The notes beneath the pieces were generated by a model. That model saw nothing but the letters and a program-made list of their open reading frames with translations, had not been told where the DNA came from and did not search any database. The position numbers and the translations under genes are program-made. Below, in pieces: positions 49,778 to 63,600 of a stretch of DNA of 64,000 nt (its first letter is position 1; each line of letters begins with the position of its first letter). The stretch comes from Nematostella vectensis (Eukaryota > Cnidaria > Anthozoa > Actiniaria > Edwardsiidae): assembly GCF_932526225.1 (NCBI RefSeq), contig NC_064036.1, forward strand, positions 9,989,519 through 10,053,518, read 5' to 3'.

Positions 49778-52127
49778 TATCGAGGATGACATTTTATGCT
49801 CAATGACAAGAGCCCCTCTGAGGCTCCTGTTCAGCTTTGTTTTCATAACTAGAAAGGATCCCGCGCCGTCTCGTTTGTCTGCTAGGCACACGCTTTTTGA
49901 ACTTGTCCATCTTGACTAGGATCTAAAGGCCAGATAAGAGTTCCTGTAAAAAACGTCTCACATTAAAGGGTCTACGTCACAGTTTCCTGTGGCTCACGGT
50001 TTACTCAATAATCCCCCTTATAATTGAGAGACTGGATACTAAACGAGCCCCCCCCCCCCCCCCCCCCGGCCCATTTCAGAGGACCGAATTTCCGGTATAC
50101 CCCTCTCCTCGCCTTATAACAGGCACTCAATCTTGTATTTAAAATGTTATAAATAGGATACTTTTTAACATATAGCGATAATAATAAAGATAATTATTAT
50201 AAGAAGATTTTTATAGTTATTTAAAAGGCATATTGATGTGCAAGGTATATCTCCAGCCAAACGTTATATATATTTTTTTTCTCTGAGCGGACCTTCAAGC
50301 CGGGTGGGAGGGTTCGTCCGAACCCCCCCTGGCTACGGGCCTGCCCCCTCACAAATACGTTTGCGTCACGAGTTTTCCGTGAGCCACGGTTTGTTTACTT
50401 AACAACGCGCTATTAGAAGGGGCAAAAGATAGCTTGAATATTGATAAGCCCGGTCTGTTTGGAGACTGGAACCGTATCTTATGGCCACGGTGACAGCAGT
50501 CTCCTTCGCAGCCGTTCTGGGGGGGGGGGCTGAGCTTCACAGTAATTGACAAAAAAAAATTAAATGAGAATGTGTTTGCCTACAATTCTCTATCAGCATA
50601 CATGTGTATCTCATAAGCTGGTGAGCTATAAACTCTCTATGGTGTAATTTTTTAGTCCTGATATCGCCGATAAAGCTCCACAAATCAAAGAAAAAAGTGT
50701 CTTTAGCGCAAACCTAGCATATAATCATAATATAACCACTCTATAATATAAGCATATAACCACTCTATGATATAAGCATATAACCACTCTATGATATAAG
50801 CATATAACCACTCTATGATATAAGCATATAACCACTCTATGATATAAGCATGACCACTCTATGATGTAATTTGTTAGCCCTTGTCATAAATCCAACTCGA
50901 TAGAGCTACACAAAACAAAGAAAACAAATCGACTCTGAAAAAGGGAGTTTAAATACACCGGCGCGCTTTGGGCAGCTGCTCAATCAAGATGTCTCCCAAG
51001 CGATGTGTTGAATTGGAGGCTTGTGTACATATTCGTTAACGCACGCCACGTCCATTGTATGCTTCGAACTTTTCTGATTTTTATCTTAAAACCAGCATCT
51101 TGCCGTGTACGGTAAAACTGCTGGGAGTGATAGGAAACCGTTCTCCTCGTTGGCTGGCTTGTTGTTTCGTCTGTTGTATATATACATCCAGACTGCCTCT
51201 ATTTCAAAGGTACGCATCCAACGCAGAAATAACTAAGTTACTCATTGCACTGTTTTTGTTGTTGTTTTCTACCAGAGCTTGAAATTGTAAAAACAAATGT
51301 AAAAAAATGCCGCACCTTGACGAAAACGTTTGATTAGTCTTGTCACAAAAAGGTAGATTTTGTAATTTGCGGGGTTTTTTTGCCCCGTGGTACGGTTTGC
51401 TGTGTTATAAAAAGTTTTTGATATACGATGTGAATTGATCTGATAAATGCGTTAGTTATGGATTTGTAAATCTTGCTTCAAAACATGTTACAAAAAGACG
51501 CTGTGATCACAGCATGGCCTAGTTTAGGGGCCGTTTAAAAAAAATAAACAAGAAACAGTTTGTATGATTGACACTTTGCTTCACTTAATTTCTTTAGGAT
51601 CTTTCCTCTCGAATATAATGTGTGTTTTTTCCTGATTAGTGCATAATGTAGAAAAAAGTTGACAGGTTTGTTTTATACTTTTGAAAAAATATATACTACC
51701 TTGTTTACATTTTTACAATGAGCTCATTTTTTGTCATTTTCAAAGCTTCCAAAGAACTATTTATGTAGAGTAGTATATCGCCTTTACAAAAACTGCAAAA
51801 CATTTTTAAGACCAACACAATACGAACTTGGATTCGGACGGACAGACTAGTCTGGACTGAACTTTAGTAGTTAGCGTTTTGGGCTGGTCCACTTTTACAT
51901 CTATTTTAGGAGGATTATCAATCAAGACCCCTTCGAAATATCATTCTTTTTGAACCTAAACCTCATTTCAGCCAATAATCGAGTTTTCAATGTCATGGAA
52001 ACTACGTATCCATGGGGACGTTGAACACCGGTATGACAACTACATCGAATAGGATGATTGTTATCCTTATTTCTTTCAGGTTTAAGGCTTTAGGTGTTCA
52101 GCTTTTTTATTTGACGCCAGTGGAAAG
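49778..52127. other. Intergenic region
   Basis: No gene supported. It contains C-tract homopolymers near 50049-50067, a repeated motif (TGGCTCACGGTTTACT near 49990; GAGCCACGGTTTGTTTACT near 50381), a G-tract near 50520, and a 24-bp tandem repeat (CATATAACCACTCTATGATA type, about 6 copies) at 50735-50865. The gamma-carboxylase promoter must lie near its right end. Confidence 0.55.
50735..50865. repeat. 24-bp tandem repeat, about 6 copies
   Basis: Units of AAGCATATAACCACTCTATG plus ATAT, intergenic and near-identical. Confidence 0.85.
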
Positions 52128-55100
52128 ATGACGAGCGTTCGTCACAGGAACTTGGAGTCGAAGAGGTAAGTGTACACTGGAACTGTCGTAGCAAGGAATA
52201 AATTGTGGCCGAGGTATAACAAAAGTCACTGACATAATTTGAAAAAAAACGGGCTATATGACCTAGAATAAAAAGCTATGTGCAAAAATATTACCCTTTG
52301 AATGAAATCTATTTATCGACCTTAGCTAAAGACCTTCGGTTCTCAGAGACAGGGTAACTGAAATTATATGGCTACTGCCCTGCCAAATAGAAACTGATTT
52401 TGGTCATAAAAATGTTCTAACGTCTCTCTCTGGGACCAGAGGATAAAATATAACCAGATTATTGTTTTTCTATCATGACTTAGTGACTTGGCCCTTCTAA
52501 TACTGGCGACGGCCTTCATAAGCCCACTACATTACTGGGTCTAGGGTAAATAAGTGTCTTTCGCATGATATGCAAAGTAAAATGACATAAAAGCGGAAAA
52601 ATAAAATTACCTTCCATGACTTTACACCTCAGATTGACTATCTTTATTTCTAACCCAGTGGAGCCTCGACCCTCACTAAATCAAACGAGAGCCCAGAACA
52701 AGGAGACACACCCACCAAGCGAACAGACCATGTGCAGCGAGTACCTTCGTACGAGACCTGGCTATCCCGACCGGTCAACAACCTAAACTTGGTCATATTC
52801 CGCATCTTTTTCGGCTTCATGATGTGCTTTCACATCTACCGCCTCATGTACTGGCAGACGACGCTTCCTACGACGTTCGATTTCGCGGAGTTGAACTTTC
52901 GTTTTTGGTTTGCCCCCGTCGTGCCTCAGCCTTCGCTGACAGTGTTACGATGGGTCTATCTTGTATGCTGTGTGTCGGCTTTCTGTGTCGGACTGGGCCT
53001 ATTTTATCGAGCATCTTGTTTTATCTTCTTGCTAACTTACACGTACCAAAACCTGCTGGAAAAATCTCGTTACAATAACCATTTCTATCTATACGTTCTC
53101 TTAGCTTTCTTCTTCCTTATTTCCGACGCCGCAAAACGTCTCTCAGTCGACTGCTTTCTGAAGCAGCTCCTATCAACTCGTTCAGACCCCCCTGACGCCG
53201 ATCCCCGCACTGCCCCTTTTTGGCAGGTTTTCCTGTTCAAATTTCAGCTGTTTGTTGTTTATTTCTACGCTGGCATCGCTAAGCTCAACTATGATTGGGC
53301 AATCCGGGGTGAGCCCATGCGTACATGGGGTTACCACACCCGCTTTCCTCTCCTCCGCGAGGGTTTCGAGTTTGTTCTGCCGCCGGACCTGGTCCAAGAT
53401 GTAATTGGGTATTTCTACAGCATTGGCGGACTTATGTTTGATCTACTCGTGGGTTTCTTCCTAATAACCCCGAGACTGAGATTAACGGGCATCATTTTCA
53501 GTCTGGGATTTCACGGGGCAAATCATTTCCTGTTCAAAATTGGAACATTTCCTTGGCTTATGATTGGGTCCAATGTAATTTACCTGGAGGAGAACAGCGT
53601 AGAAAATCTGTTTCAAGCAATCAAGAAAAAGGTCTATAATTCATTTACTAATAACATCAGCAAAATGGAGACGAAGAGTAAGGAAAACCCCCCAGTTCCA
53701 CAAGGGAGATTATCTAAGCCGATAAAATGGCTCCTGATGATGTTCGTTGCTACGCAACTACTGTTGCCGTTTCGTCATTGGCTGTATCCTGGCAACGTGA
53801 ACTGGACGCTAGAAGGCCATCAGTTCAGCTGGCGCATGATGCTCAACGAGGAGGAAGTGATCATGAGGTTCCACATCCGGCAGCGAGGGACTGGCGACGA
53901 AACGGTATTTGAGTAAGTTCCAGTTCTGCTACTTGTGACTGCGTTTGGTTTGGCCACCATCATGCGTTCACTTGCGTAGAATTTGAACATGTTCAAATTT
54001 TAAACGCAAGTTTGCCAACTAGCATTCCCTTGTGTCTCTGATGTGTAGCGGTTTGCACGAAGCTAAAAATTGAATTGTATATTTATAAACATAAAACAAT
54101 AAAAGTATTCTTCAAGTCAAAGCCAACTTCTGTGTATATAGCGGCAATGTTTTTGTCCTTTAGGGTAGGAAAAATGCAGACAGGGATAAAAAGCAATGAT
54201 TACAAAGACAGCGGCTAGATCTCTGGTATGAGCGGACAAGCCAAGTTTACAAGTTTATTTTCTTACTGGTTTAATTACTATCCCTGGAAAAATATATTCT
54301 AGACGCTGTTAACATTTCTTGAAGAGCCCTAATCAGCCATACGAATTGATTGTGTTGAAATCTCCATATCCCCCAAATCAGCTGACAAAACGGGATGCTT
54401 ACTCACACATTGTTATTTTGATAGGCTGACAAAATGGCGGGTTGATCGTGACTCTTTGATTCCACAGCCCGTACGCGCTTCGTCTTACCACCAGGCAGGT
54501 AAAGCGCATGCTCACAGACCCAGACATGGTACTCCAGCTCGTCGCGCACATCAAAGCGAGGCATTTACCGAGTGGAGACCCTGATGTGTCAATCATGGTT
54601 GATATGTGGAAGGCGCTGAACAACAGGTGCGGCGGCTCATTACCGTTACTTCGCTCACGATATGATAACTTATTAGTGAGAGATTTATTACTTCAGGATA
54701 AGCGTAAAAATCACTGGAGTAAGCGTGTTTCAGTGCGTGCACCGCCACCAAGCAAGTATCTTAACTAATCGGAAGTAAACTGTCTTTCGCATCCATTCTA
54801 CCCCAAAGAGCACGCGGGTTTGTTGTTGCTTGTCAATCATGTTTTATACATTTTCTTGATCATCTTGTATTTAAATCACTTACAGGCCATACCAGCGCTA
54901 CACCAACAACACTGTCGACTTGACGCTTGTCAATCACTGGGCGTTTACACATGATTGGGTAGCGCCGCAAATGTCAGATGACGTCATAGATTTCCACGAC
55001 CTCCGTGAAGTCAAAAGGGAGTGGGACCAGCGAGGGTTTGGGACTTCTTTTTTCATGGACAGACCTGGCAGTACACACAAGACTTCGTTTCAGCGGATGT

Positions 55101-55345
55101 TTTGTGAGGACATGCGCGCCTTCGGTTTGAAGGGGACCTTGCAAGTCATGACGGATAACGAGAGCAGAAGCATGAGGGCAGGAGATAGCGCGACCGTACC
55201 CAGTCACGGACCACACTCCGTGACGTGCACCGGTAACCTAACTTGTATTTGGTACTATGTGTATGACTGCGATTTGGCTTCGTTTCAGCAGGCGCAAAAG
55301 TACCTGGGAGTACAAGGCTGGAAGTTTAAAGTGCCTTCTTTTTGA
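52128..55345 (+). CDS. GGCX: Vitamin K-dependent gamma-carboxylase-like membrane protein
   Basis: GGCX converts protein Glu to gamma-carboxyglutamate in the ER membrane while oxidising vitamin K hydroquinone. Exons: 52128..52165 (ATG in GGAAAGATGA), 52659..53912, 54468..54626, 54886..55345. Phases join to 1,911 nt, 636 aa; human GGCX is 758 aa. Exon 2 holds several hydrophobic membrane segments (VIFRIFFGFMMCFHIYRL and others). Landmarks matching GGCX are RYNNHFYLYVLLAF (Asn-Asn-His at 152-154) and YFYAGIAKLNYDW, where Lys221 lies at the position of the catalytic base Lys218 in human. Further on, MVDMWKALNNR corresponds to the lumenal IWVSINDR region. The C-terminal lumenal part is shorter than in vertebrates. 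Poly(A) signal AATAAA at 55428-55433. A non-carboxylating HTTM-type relative is the main alternative. Confidence 0.83.
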
Positions 55346-56236
55346 GACACTTGTCGAGCTTATCCTTTGTAATAATTAAGTGTTAAATTGCATCCTTCTT
55401 CTAATGTAAGCATATAGTAGAATGTAAATAAAATATATAAGATAATCAACCTCCCAGGTAGTCTCGAAGCAGGATATTGGATCAGAATACCCCCCCCCCC
55501 CCCCCCCATCCCCCACAAAGCGTCATTTCTCCCGCTAGTCTCACGTCTCACGCAACGCTCAACCGTAACCCAACCCATTCGATGAGCTAGCTCTTCTACC
55601 CATGGATATTGTCTCTCTGTCATTTCCCTGGTCTCCTAGTTCTGGAAGTGGACTTTTTTTTATATTTTATGGCTACAGATACATTGCATTTGTTCTGTTC
55701 TGAGTTTCTAACTTTGGGCTTCCTGTGCGTAATTTCCCGCCTAAACCTGATTATTTCATTGGCTGACACGATAGAAATTCATGTCCGTTTGAAGGAGTTT
55801 TGTTTAGCGGTTTTTAGCTGAATTTTTGCAAGTAAATACGTACATGGAATTTAGTATATATAGACAGAAGCTGAGGTGAGTGAATAGTTATTGTTTTTTG
55901 CTTTGTGAGGTAGCTTAGTTAGGCTTACAAACGTTGCTTGTTCGAAGGTAGGAAGCAAGCAAGAGTTCTGTTTCCTACCCTTCCTTCCAAAACGACTCAC
56001 TACAGTTCAGTGTTTGAGATAGGATTAAAGAAAATAAAACTATTTAAGTTTTTCCCCGATTAGCAACACATATAATAGCATAAAAAGGGATCCTTCTATA
56101 GTAGATTTCATGAAGTAGTTTCGATTGTGTGGTTAGATTCCACAGATTTCGGAATCAGGGTGTTATCTTATTACTTAAGCTTACTTCAACTTCAACTTGG
56201 TTCACCGGCAGTAGAAACAGTTGCCAGACTACCAAG
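55346..56236. other. Intergenic region
   Basis: This holds the gamma-carboxylase 3' UTR with its poly(A) signal and a C-tract (about 55491-55507). ORFs near 55609-55821 lack splice or homology support. Confidence 0.5.
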
Positions 56237-56764
56237 ATGAGCAAACCATCATCCCCTTTAGATTCGCTTAGCCACATGGTCTTTGCGAAACGCTATAACC
56301 CCTGGTCAAGTGATATTGTGGAAATTGATCTGTTAAAACTGTTAGCGTCTCAGAACAACAGTGCAGAAGAGTCCTTTGTACTACCAAGATTACAATTTTT
56401 GAATTACTGGAATGCAACATTGAGGCAACTTTTTCAGCACACATACAACCCTGGGTACCAGAGTCTTGAGCTTTGTTCGTTTATTATGCGCCCTTCGTGT
56501 TGTTGGAGTGAAGCTCGAGCCCCTGTTACCCAGGGTACTCACATACCTGCTCAGACTTGGTATTTATGTGGTAAGTGAGAGGCAGGTGTACCCTTTTTCA
56601 TAGGTAGCCTCCAAATAAAGCAGAGTCGTTAATCATAAAGGCTTTTTTAACTTACAGGGAATAGGGAAAGCATAGTTTTTTCATATAGAAAATTTTTTAG
56701 GAATGCTAAAAAGTGGGAAATTTGTTGCTTCACCTGGGAGGGCAGAAGAGAATCAAAATCTTGA
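56237..56764 (+). CDS. Unrecognised small two-exon gene
   Basis: Exon 1 is 56237..56570, from ATG in ACCAAGATGA, ending at the strong donor GTG|GTAAGTGAG in phase 1. Exon 2 is 56658..56764, after acceptor CTTACAG, ending TGA. Total 146 aa. The protein begins MSKPSSPLDSLSHMVFAKRY and is rich in Trp, Cys and aromatic residues (FLNYWNATLRQLFQHTY, SFIMRPSCCW, FFRNAKKWEICCFTWEG). It looks like a folded domain rather than noise. No signal peptide or membrane helix is evident. I do not recognise the family, and more exons downstream are possible: 57315-57426, after TATAAAACAG, reads open to a stop but in a different phase. Confidence 0.5.
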
Positions 56765-59700
56765 TAAGAGAGTTGCCATGTATGATCTCAACAACATCAC
56801 AGGAACGTGCCATAGCACATGTGCCATAGCTGTCAACCGGCGGCATGCGTGACACTAAAAGCGGCTGCTAAGCAGACTACTGTCAACCCAACTTGGACAG
56901 AAATCTTGTGAAATTAGGTGAAATACAGTAAATACGTGAGAAAACCAAAGAGAGCCAATTTGGGTGAATACAGAGAATGTATGAACATTCTCACAAAAAT
57001 TAGGCTTGTGATGAGGTCCAAAATCTTGTGACTCCCGCCTAATGCAGGTGAGTTGACAGCTATGATGTGCATGCATGTGATGTTGTAGCCTCCCTTGCAG
57101 GCGTTTTTAGGCAGGCATTGCTCACTAGTGATGCTGCCTATTATTGTGCCTTATCTAAGTAGGGGTCCAAAATCTCCTACAAACAGTACCAGCCAGGACA
57201 GCCAACAATGCTGGTACTGTTAATATATAATACACAATATAAATTATGTTGGCTAATATTGGTAGTAGGTTGCAACATTTTCATCCAGCAATATGTGCTT
57301 ATAAAACAGGATTCAAGGGCATTATTGAGTACATTTGCATCTGGCCAAATAAATAGAAAAAAGAGTGGGGGTTCGGTGGCTCAAGACAAAATTCAAGAAA
57401 TCTCAGGGTCTCAGAGGTTGATGTAGAGCTGAATTTTGGGGTTGAAGACACACTGGTTATAGAACAGAAATTTTAGCATTTTCTTACTTCTAAAACACAA
57501 AAATCGTTAACCAAAACAGCAGCATTTTGTCTCAGATTCTTCCATATTTATAACCTATTTACCCCACTTTTAAGATACCTCATCAATCAAAACTAGAATC
57601 CCTGCACCCTGGAAGTTCTCATTGTGGCCACAGCAGTGTATGATGTACTGTAGATATTTAAGACTGACCTCTCTTTGGTAATAATTTTTATTTTCATTGC
57701 CTTAAAAACAGGACTATATTTTCGCATTGTTGATAATGTAAAATAACATATCAGTTTATAATGAAAAGTAGATTCTACTGAGGCACAACAACCAAGTACT
57801 GAAATGGGAGCAAAATTAACAAATTTCTTCAGGTCAAAGCATAGTGGGATATAGAAAACTGGATAAAATCAAGTATTTGCAGAACATAATGAAATGCTCA
57901 ACTTGTGTTAATTCTATGCGAGATCCCTGTTATAAAAAAATTCTAGTTCCCAGTTGTTGTGGCCCAGTAAATTTTCTCCACGATAGTGGTGAATGCATGA
58001 GCATGAGTTTGATGATTTCTACTACCCATATTATAACAGTAGCAATACCGTTTCAAAATATTGTATGTATATATATTATTATGTATATATGAATTCATTT
58101 TTTTACAAAGTAGCATAAATTGTTTGAATAACATATGATGCCTTTAAAACAAAACTATATCTACGTTCCATAACCCTCCCTTCCAACTATATCTTATGCA
58201 TTCCAAAAATAGAATTTTGCACATCACCAGCTAAACAATAGAAACAAAATATATTTCAAATCATACCACAAAACTAAAGCAGTTCTAAATAGATATAAAA
58301 CAGATTTTTTTCTAATATCAATAGCTATATGATTGCTCAGGGGTTTCATTAAGCTTCAGAGTAGGCGGTGGAGATTAGGATGGAGGTCATTTTGTTACAT
58401 TAGTAATCAACCTTTTTTTTTAAAGTAGCCGGTGCTTGGTGGAAAATAGCTGGTGGTTCCTCCCGCCGCCGGGGCCTAATGAAACTCCTGATTGCTATAT
58501 GATTGTGTTGTACATTGTACAATCTACACATTTGGTAATAATATGCAACTAAGCAGTAACTTAGGAGTATATCACTCATTTTTGCTATCATAACACAGTT
58601 CCCACAAAAAGGCTAAATACAAGGCTACATATCTTGACTAAAATATATGACTAGGTATTACCTCACTGGTAACTATTTTATCTACATTGTCTACATTGTA
58701 GTATTGTACAACATCAGTTTATTTAAATCAGCAAATACTCACAAAATTGTGTGTGACATTTCTTACTCAGGCTAGGCAAGCAACATACTTTCCATAATTA
58801 CGCAAATAAATGCAAATTAGCCAAGTTGATCGTTTGACCTTAGAATTGTATATGAAAGTATGATATCTCAATAACCACTTGTTCTGTTATAAGACTTGAT
58901 TAGAAAGTGACTTGTTAAGACACCCACAATAGTATGAACTCAAATTGTGCTTGAACCCTATGATGCGAAAGAGCTCAACCTAAGGGACATAAACTAACAC
59001 AGATACACAGATCCTTAACTCTAAATTTGAAATGCACTTTATCGAGTAAAAACAAGGCTGTTGATAAGTATTTTGTTATATCAATTTTGAGTTAATAAAT
59101 ACAAGTTATAGTAACTTGGAGGTCTGTACAAATTTACTGATTTTGTTGTTTTTGGATTTCTGTACAAATAAAATTTTAGTATTGTAATAAGGTGCTGTAC
59201 ACAATTTCAAGTATAGCGCTCATATTTTTCCCATTTTTTTTGAAATGAAATTGATCAAAAACTGCATACTAAAATTCAAGTACTGCAAAGGTCATAAAAA
59301 AGGGCAAAGCAAGCTGCCAGGCAAAACATGATTTAGATTAAAATAGAAAACAATATATTGATAAAAAAGAAATTAACTATTATCCTTACTAAATAGTGCA
59401 TGTTAGAAGCTTTCTTAGGGAGGTTGGGGGTAAAATAGAAACACTGGATAAACTTTATATCAGTTAGTGTAACTGAATATGGTAATTCTTACTCAAAAGG
59501 TTATTATATTACTCTACAGGTGATTACAGTGTTAAATACATTACTATGTCCATCTTAACAGTGTTGTGATGGCCAATAAGCATGTAAGGAACATGCAGTC
59601 AGATTGGCATCAACCGCACTAGCCAAATAGGATGGCAATTATATGTTTCAGTGCACAACGGAATCCTGGTTAAAAAGTTCTTGTGAATCAACAGTGAATC

Positions 59701-60651
59701 TCGCATGCAAATTCGTCAACTTTCTGATAATGTTGTCTTGTTGGCCATAGTTATCCATGTCACACTAATATATTGTTCTTGTTAAATTGAAAGAAATGTG
59801 GCATAATAGGGATGTGGGCTGTAGACAGGAACTATACTATACCCTAATACGCTTTACCCCTCCTTCTTAAACACAAATGCACGCTATAAAAGGAATAGCT
59901 CCTTGTTGGCAAGATCTCGCGCAAGTTGTCGTCATTCACAACTAGACTTGACTTGTTTCAAAAACACCTTTTGATAAGACTTTAATAGTGTGTTATCGAC
60001 CACTCTAGAGCCACTCTATTGTAGCATTTTGGTCTCTCTCTACGGAGCTCTTCACTCGGTGAGGTCAAATGACGAATGACAGCTTGCCTTAGGCAAGTCC
60101 CTTTTATAGTGCACGTTCATGTTTAAAAAGTATCACCGAGCACTAGTAATAGCTTTACAATGGCTATAAGATGTGTGTCATCTGGCTAAATACCTTATAT
60201 TAATAATTCCAGAGAACTTGTCTGGTGTACAATTTGGATATGAAATAGAAGTAAAAAAAAAAATAGATTTACTGTCACATTTTTGCCAAAAATATTGAGA
60301 ATGCTTATGTGTATTGCCAGAGTTGTACAAATAAATGGTCACCACGGTTAAAGTAGAAAAAACTCAATCAAATGTACAATTTAAAGTTAAATAAGCGATC
60401 AGTAATGATAAATAGTCTCTTTCGTAATAAATATTTACATAAAACTGATTTTGTATTTAAAAAATTGTTCAGCTGTAATCACTTTCTTTCTGATCTACTT
60501 CTGCAGCATTCTCCAATGGTTGACAAAATATTGATGGTTATGGCAATGTAAAATGTGTTTTGGATTGGAATACAAATAATATTAATGTATACATGAAATA
60601 TATAAATTCTATATAATATAATTGTATGTATATGTAGATAAATGGTATATG
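56765..60651. other. Long AT-rich convergent intergenic region
   Basis: No supported gene. It contains a hAT-like MITE at 58338-58489. The remainder is AT-rich with short ORFs that lack coding character. It lies between the 3' ends of the small unknown gene and the FN3 receptor, so UTRs may extend into it. Confidence 0.55.
58338..58489. mobile_element. hAT-like MITE with target-site duplication
   Basis: The left end CAGGGGTTTCATTA and the right end TAATGAAACTCCT(G) form inverted repeats. CAGGGGT-type ends are typical of hAT elements. A 7-bp direct repeat GATTGCT flanks it (58331-58337 and 58490-58496). It is non-coding, with a diverged copy at 39734-39905. Confidence 0.8.
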
Positions 60652-63600
60652 TTACACGTCCACCGATATGCTTCCACTAGTAGGGGGTCTCTGCTGTTCC
60701 TAGAAAACAGAATGATAGAGTTTTGGCTTAATAGAAGAGTAAGATGTCTGTTGTAACTAACAAGCAAAAGCTGTAAGAGGTTAGGGTTACAAATAACAAG
60801 CTTTTTACACATAATTTGCTATACTGTAATTATTCGAATAAGCACACTCTTTTAAATAAGCACACCCTCTCGTCATCAGTTTATAAACATTGAAAACCCC
60901 TCAATGAAGGAAGGTACCGTATTAAGTCTAATTACATCTTTACTGTTGTTTCAGTTAACTGCAAATAAAGTTTAGTTCTCAATCGATTCAGAAGCAGGTA
61001 TTTCCCCAATAAACACCACCTCTCCAATAAGCCCCCCCAACAAAAAAAAAAAACCTGAAACATTTTGAATCATTACAGTATCCAACATAACCATGACTAT
61101 TACCTAAAGTGCATTGTTACTCACAGGCACTGTTAATCTTGTGTTCTTTCCATCAGAAAGCACTTGCAAGGGGACTAGAACATCCTTGGAAACATGCCCA
61201 TTTTGTAGCTGTTGATTCGGTATGTAGCCATTTAACACATATCCATTGGAAATGTGACCATTGGTTTCTAAGAAAAAGAAAAACAAAAGTTCTATCATGT
61301 ATTAGTCTGTTTTTTACATGCGGGGCAGTAGTGTGACATGAATTATACTGTAAGCATCTGATAGCCTATTTTTCAAGGTTAACTCTTACCTGTGTCCTTA
61401 TTATGATTTTGAAGACTTGCTTTTCTGTGTAAACGAAAAAGTGTAATTTTATTATACAAGCAAATATGGGGAATCTCATTTCCATAATTATTTTTAGATA
61501 CAAGATTTAACCCTTCATTGAATGGAGATTTTACCGACAGTGCTGAATAACGTATGCGCATGCGCGTGCTCTGGCAAAAACAAGCACAATCGTAGTGTTG
61601 AAAAATTCGAGAAAAGGTACGAAAGGCTGACTTCATTCGCTGATTTGACTAACTGTACAGCATTAAAACCATACTGTACAAAAGATGACAGATTTGTGTG
61701 ATAATGAGGGAGTCATAAAGAAAATTATGGCCTTGGTTTGGTCTAGTTTTCTTAGCATTCGCCAAAATGTGACAGTTCGCTGGTAAAAAGCCATTCCAAA
61801 AAAAAGGCTGGATTAACCGCGCGGTACTGGAACTAGTCTTGCGTTTTTCAGCACTGGCGATTTTACCTGAATTCCTGCGTAGTTTGAGTCATTACCAGCT
61901 GACCACTCCCTGTAATGATGTGACCATTTCCGGCCACCTGGTTTGGCGGCTTGTTTGGCTGTGAAATTAACATACAATTTGTCAAGTAGTCATATACATA
62001 TACAAGAAAAATGTTATGACTTACTTGTTACAATTACTATTACTTACAATTACTTGCTGATTACTTACCATCGAATTAATTGTTGGCCATTTTCTTGCTG
62101 GAAGTTAAAGAAAAATATAGATTTAAGTGATAACTTAAAGTTTACAAATTGTGGTAAAAGCACTTCAGTGAGGATTCTTCAGTGGACCACGGTATTATGA
62201 AAAAGCAGAATAAGCAGAAAAACACATGAAGAATATTGCATTTCTAGTCATCCAACAAATAGAAATAGAAACAGAAGGAAATCAACTTACCACTGCAAGT
62301 ACATCTGCACTGACATGTGTTTGATATGGATGAACCAGCTGATCCCTCGTCGTAGGTACTGCCACTTTGTCCAGTGCTATTGGTTGACATTGTCTGGTGA
62401 CTTGAGTTACGAGGAGGGACTGTGTAACCATTGGCTGCCTTTGTGTTGACCAAAGACATCTGGTTTCTCTTTTTTTGGCCTTTTAATCTGAGAAGTTAAA
62501 AGAAAACTCGTAGAACAATTTGTACAAGTATGGTATACTAAAGTTTTAAGAAACAAAGTCTAAAAGGACTTTGTACTTTGTCATTTTACAAACATTTACT
62601 ATGAAACAAAGTATAGATGCGGCATCTTGAGGTCACTACCTATTCTTGTGAGGAATTTAAACAGAGTACTCTTCCAAAAACCTCTTGATTCCTTTTCTCT
62701 CCATACATATAATCATAACAATTGTTATGGCAGAAATAGTAAGTTTACCTGCAGGGGCATCGCCATATAATGAATAGGACCAGCATCACAATACAAAAGG
62801 CGCTGATGACACAGCCAATGATAATGCCAAGTTTGACCTGGAAGTCTTCCTTTTCCTCAGAGGCTTTAGGGTTAGGGGATGTCTCGTTGGCTGTAGACTT
62901 TTCAGGACCTATCAAGGAGCCGTTATCTGTGGTGAATGATAATGGGAATGGACGCATGCGTGACTTACAGTGCAACGCATGGTTGCTTGAGCAAGTATGA
63001 GTATGGGTATAATGCATACAATAACTGTGGGCGAACTGTTGTATTCAGACCCAAGAAAGCATAAAAAGAAGTAATAACAAATGTGTGTGCACGACAACAT
63101 GTGGTTTTATACATGCACAATTGCCCTGTTCTAAATATCAGTAGCCAGATTTGTATGCCCTAACAAGACAAATGTGATTTCACCCAAAGTAAAACTGGAA
63201 AATATAGCTAAGAGGAAGCCCTTTTTACTCATGACACAAAAATGTAGGTACAAATCCAGTGTTTGAACTAGGATCAACATTAAAAAGGTATAGTATCTTA
63301 TCTAACCCCTCCTATATGTCTGTGATGTTAATATATGCTTACTTTTCTCATACAAGGAGATCGTGAGAACCTTCGACCAAGGCCCATACTGGCTATTATA
63401 GTCTGCACGGACCTTGACATAATAGGTTTTATTAGATGTAAGCCCAGTTAGGCGCACCACAAGTTCTTTGGAATCAGGCGACAAACTCAAAAGCCGTTTC
63501 TGCCATTTCCTCTCTGAAGCAAGTTGGTTTGTGGTGTAGATCATTTCATAGCTGTCAGCTTTTCCTTTGTAACTCTTTGGACTTTCCCATGAGACATCAA

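Noticed and set aside
57208-57426. Candidate further exon of the small unknown gene
   Set aside because: The open frame after TATAAAACAG does not match the phase of the 56570 donor, and the first 36 codons look random.
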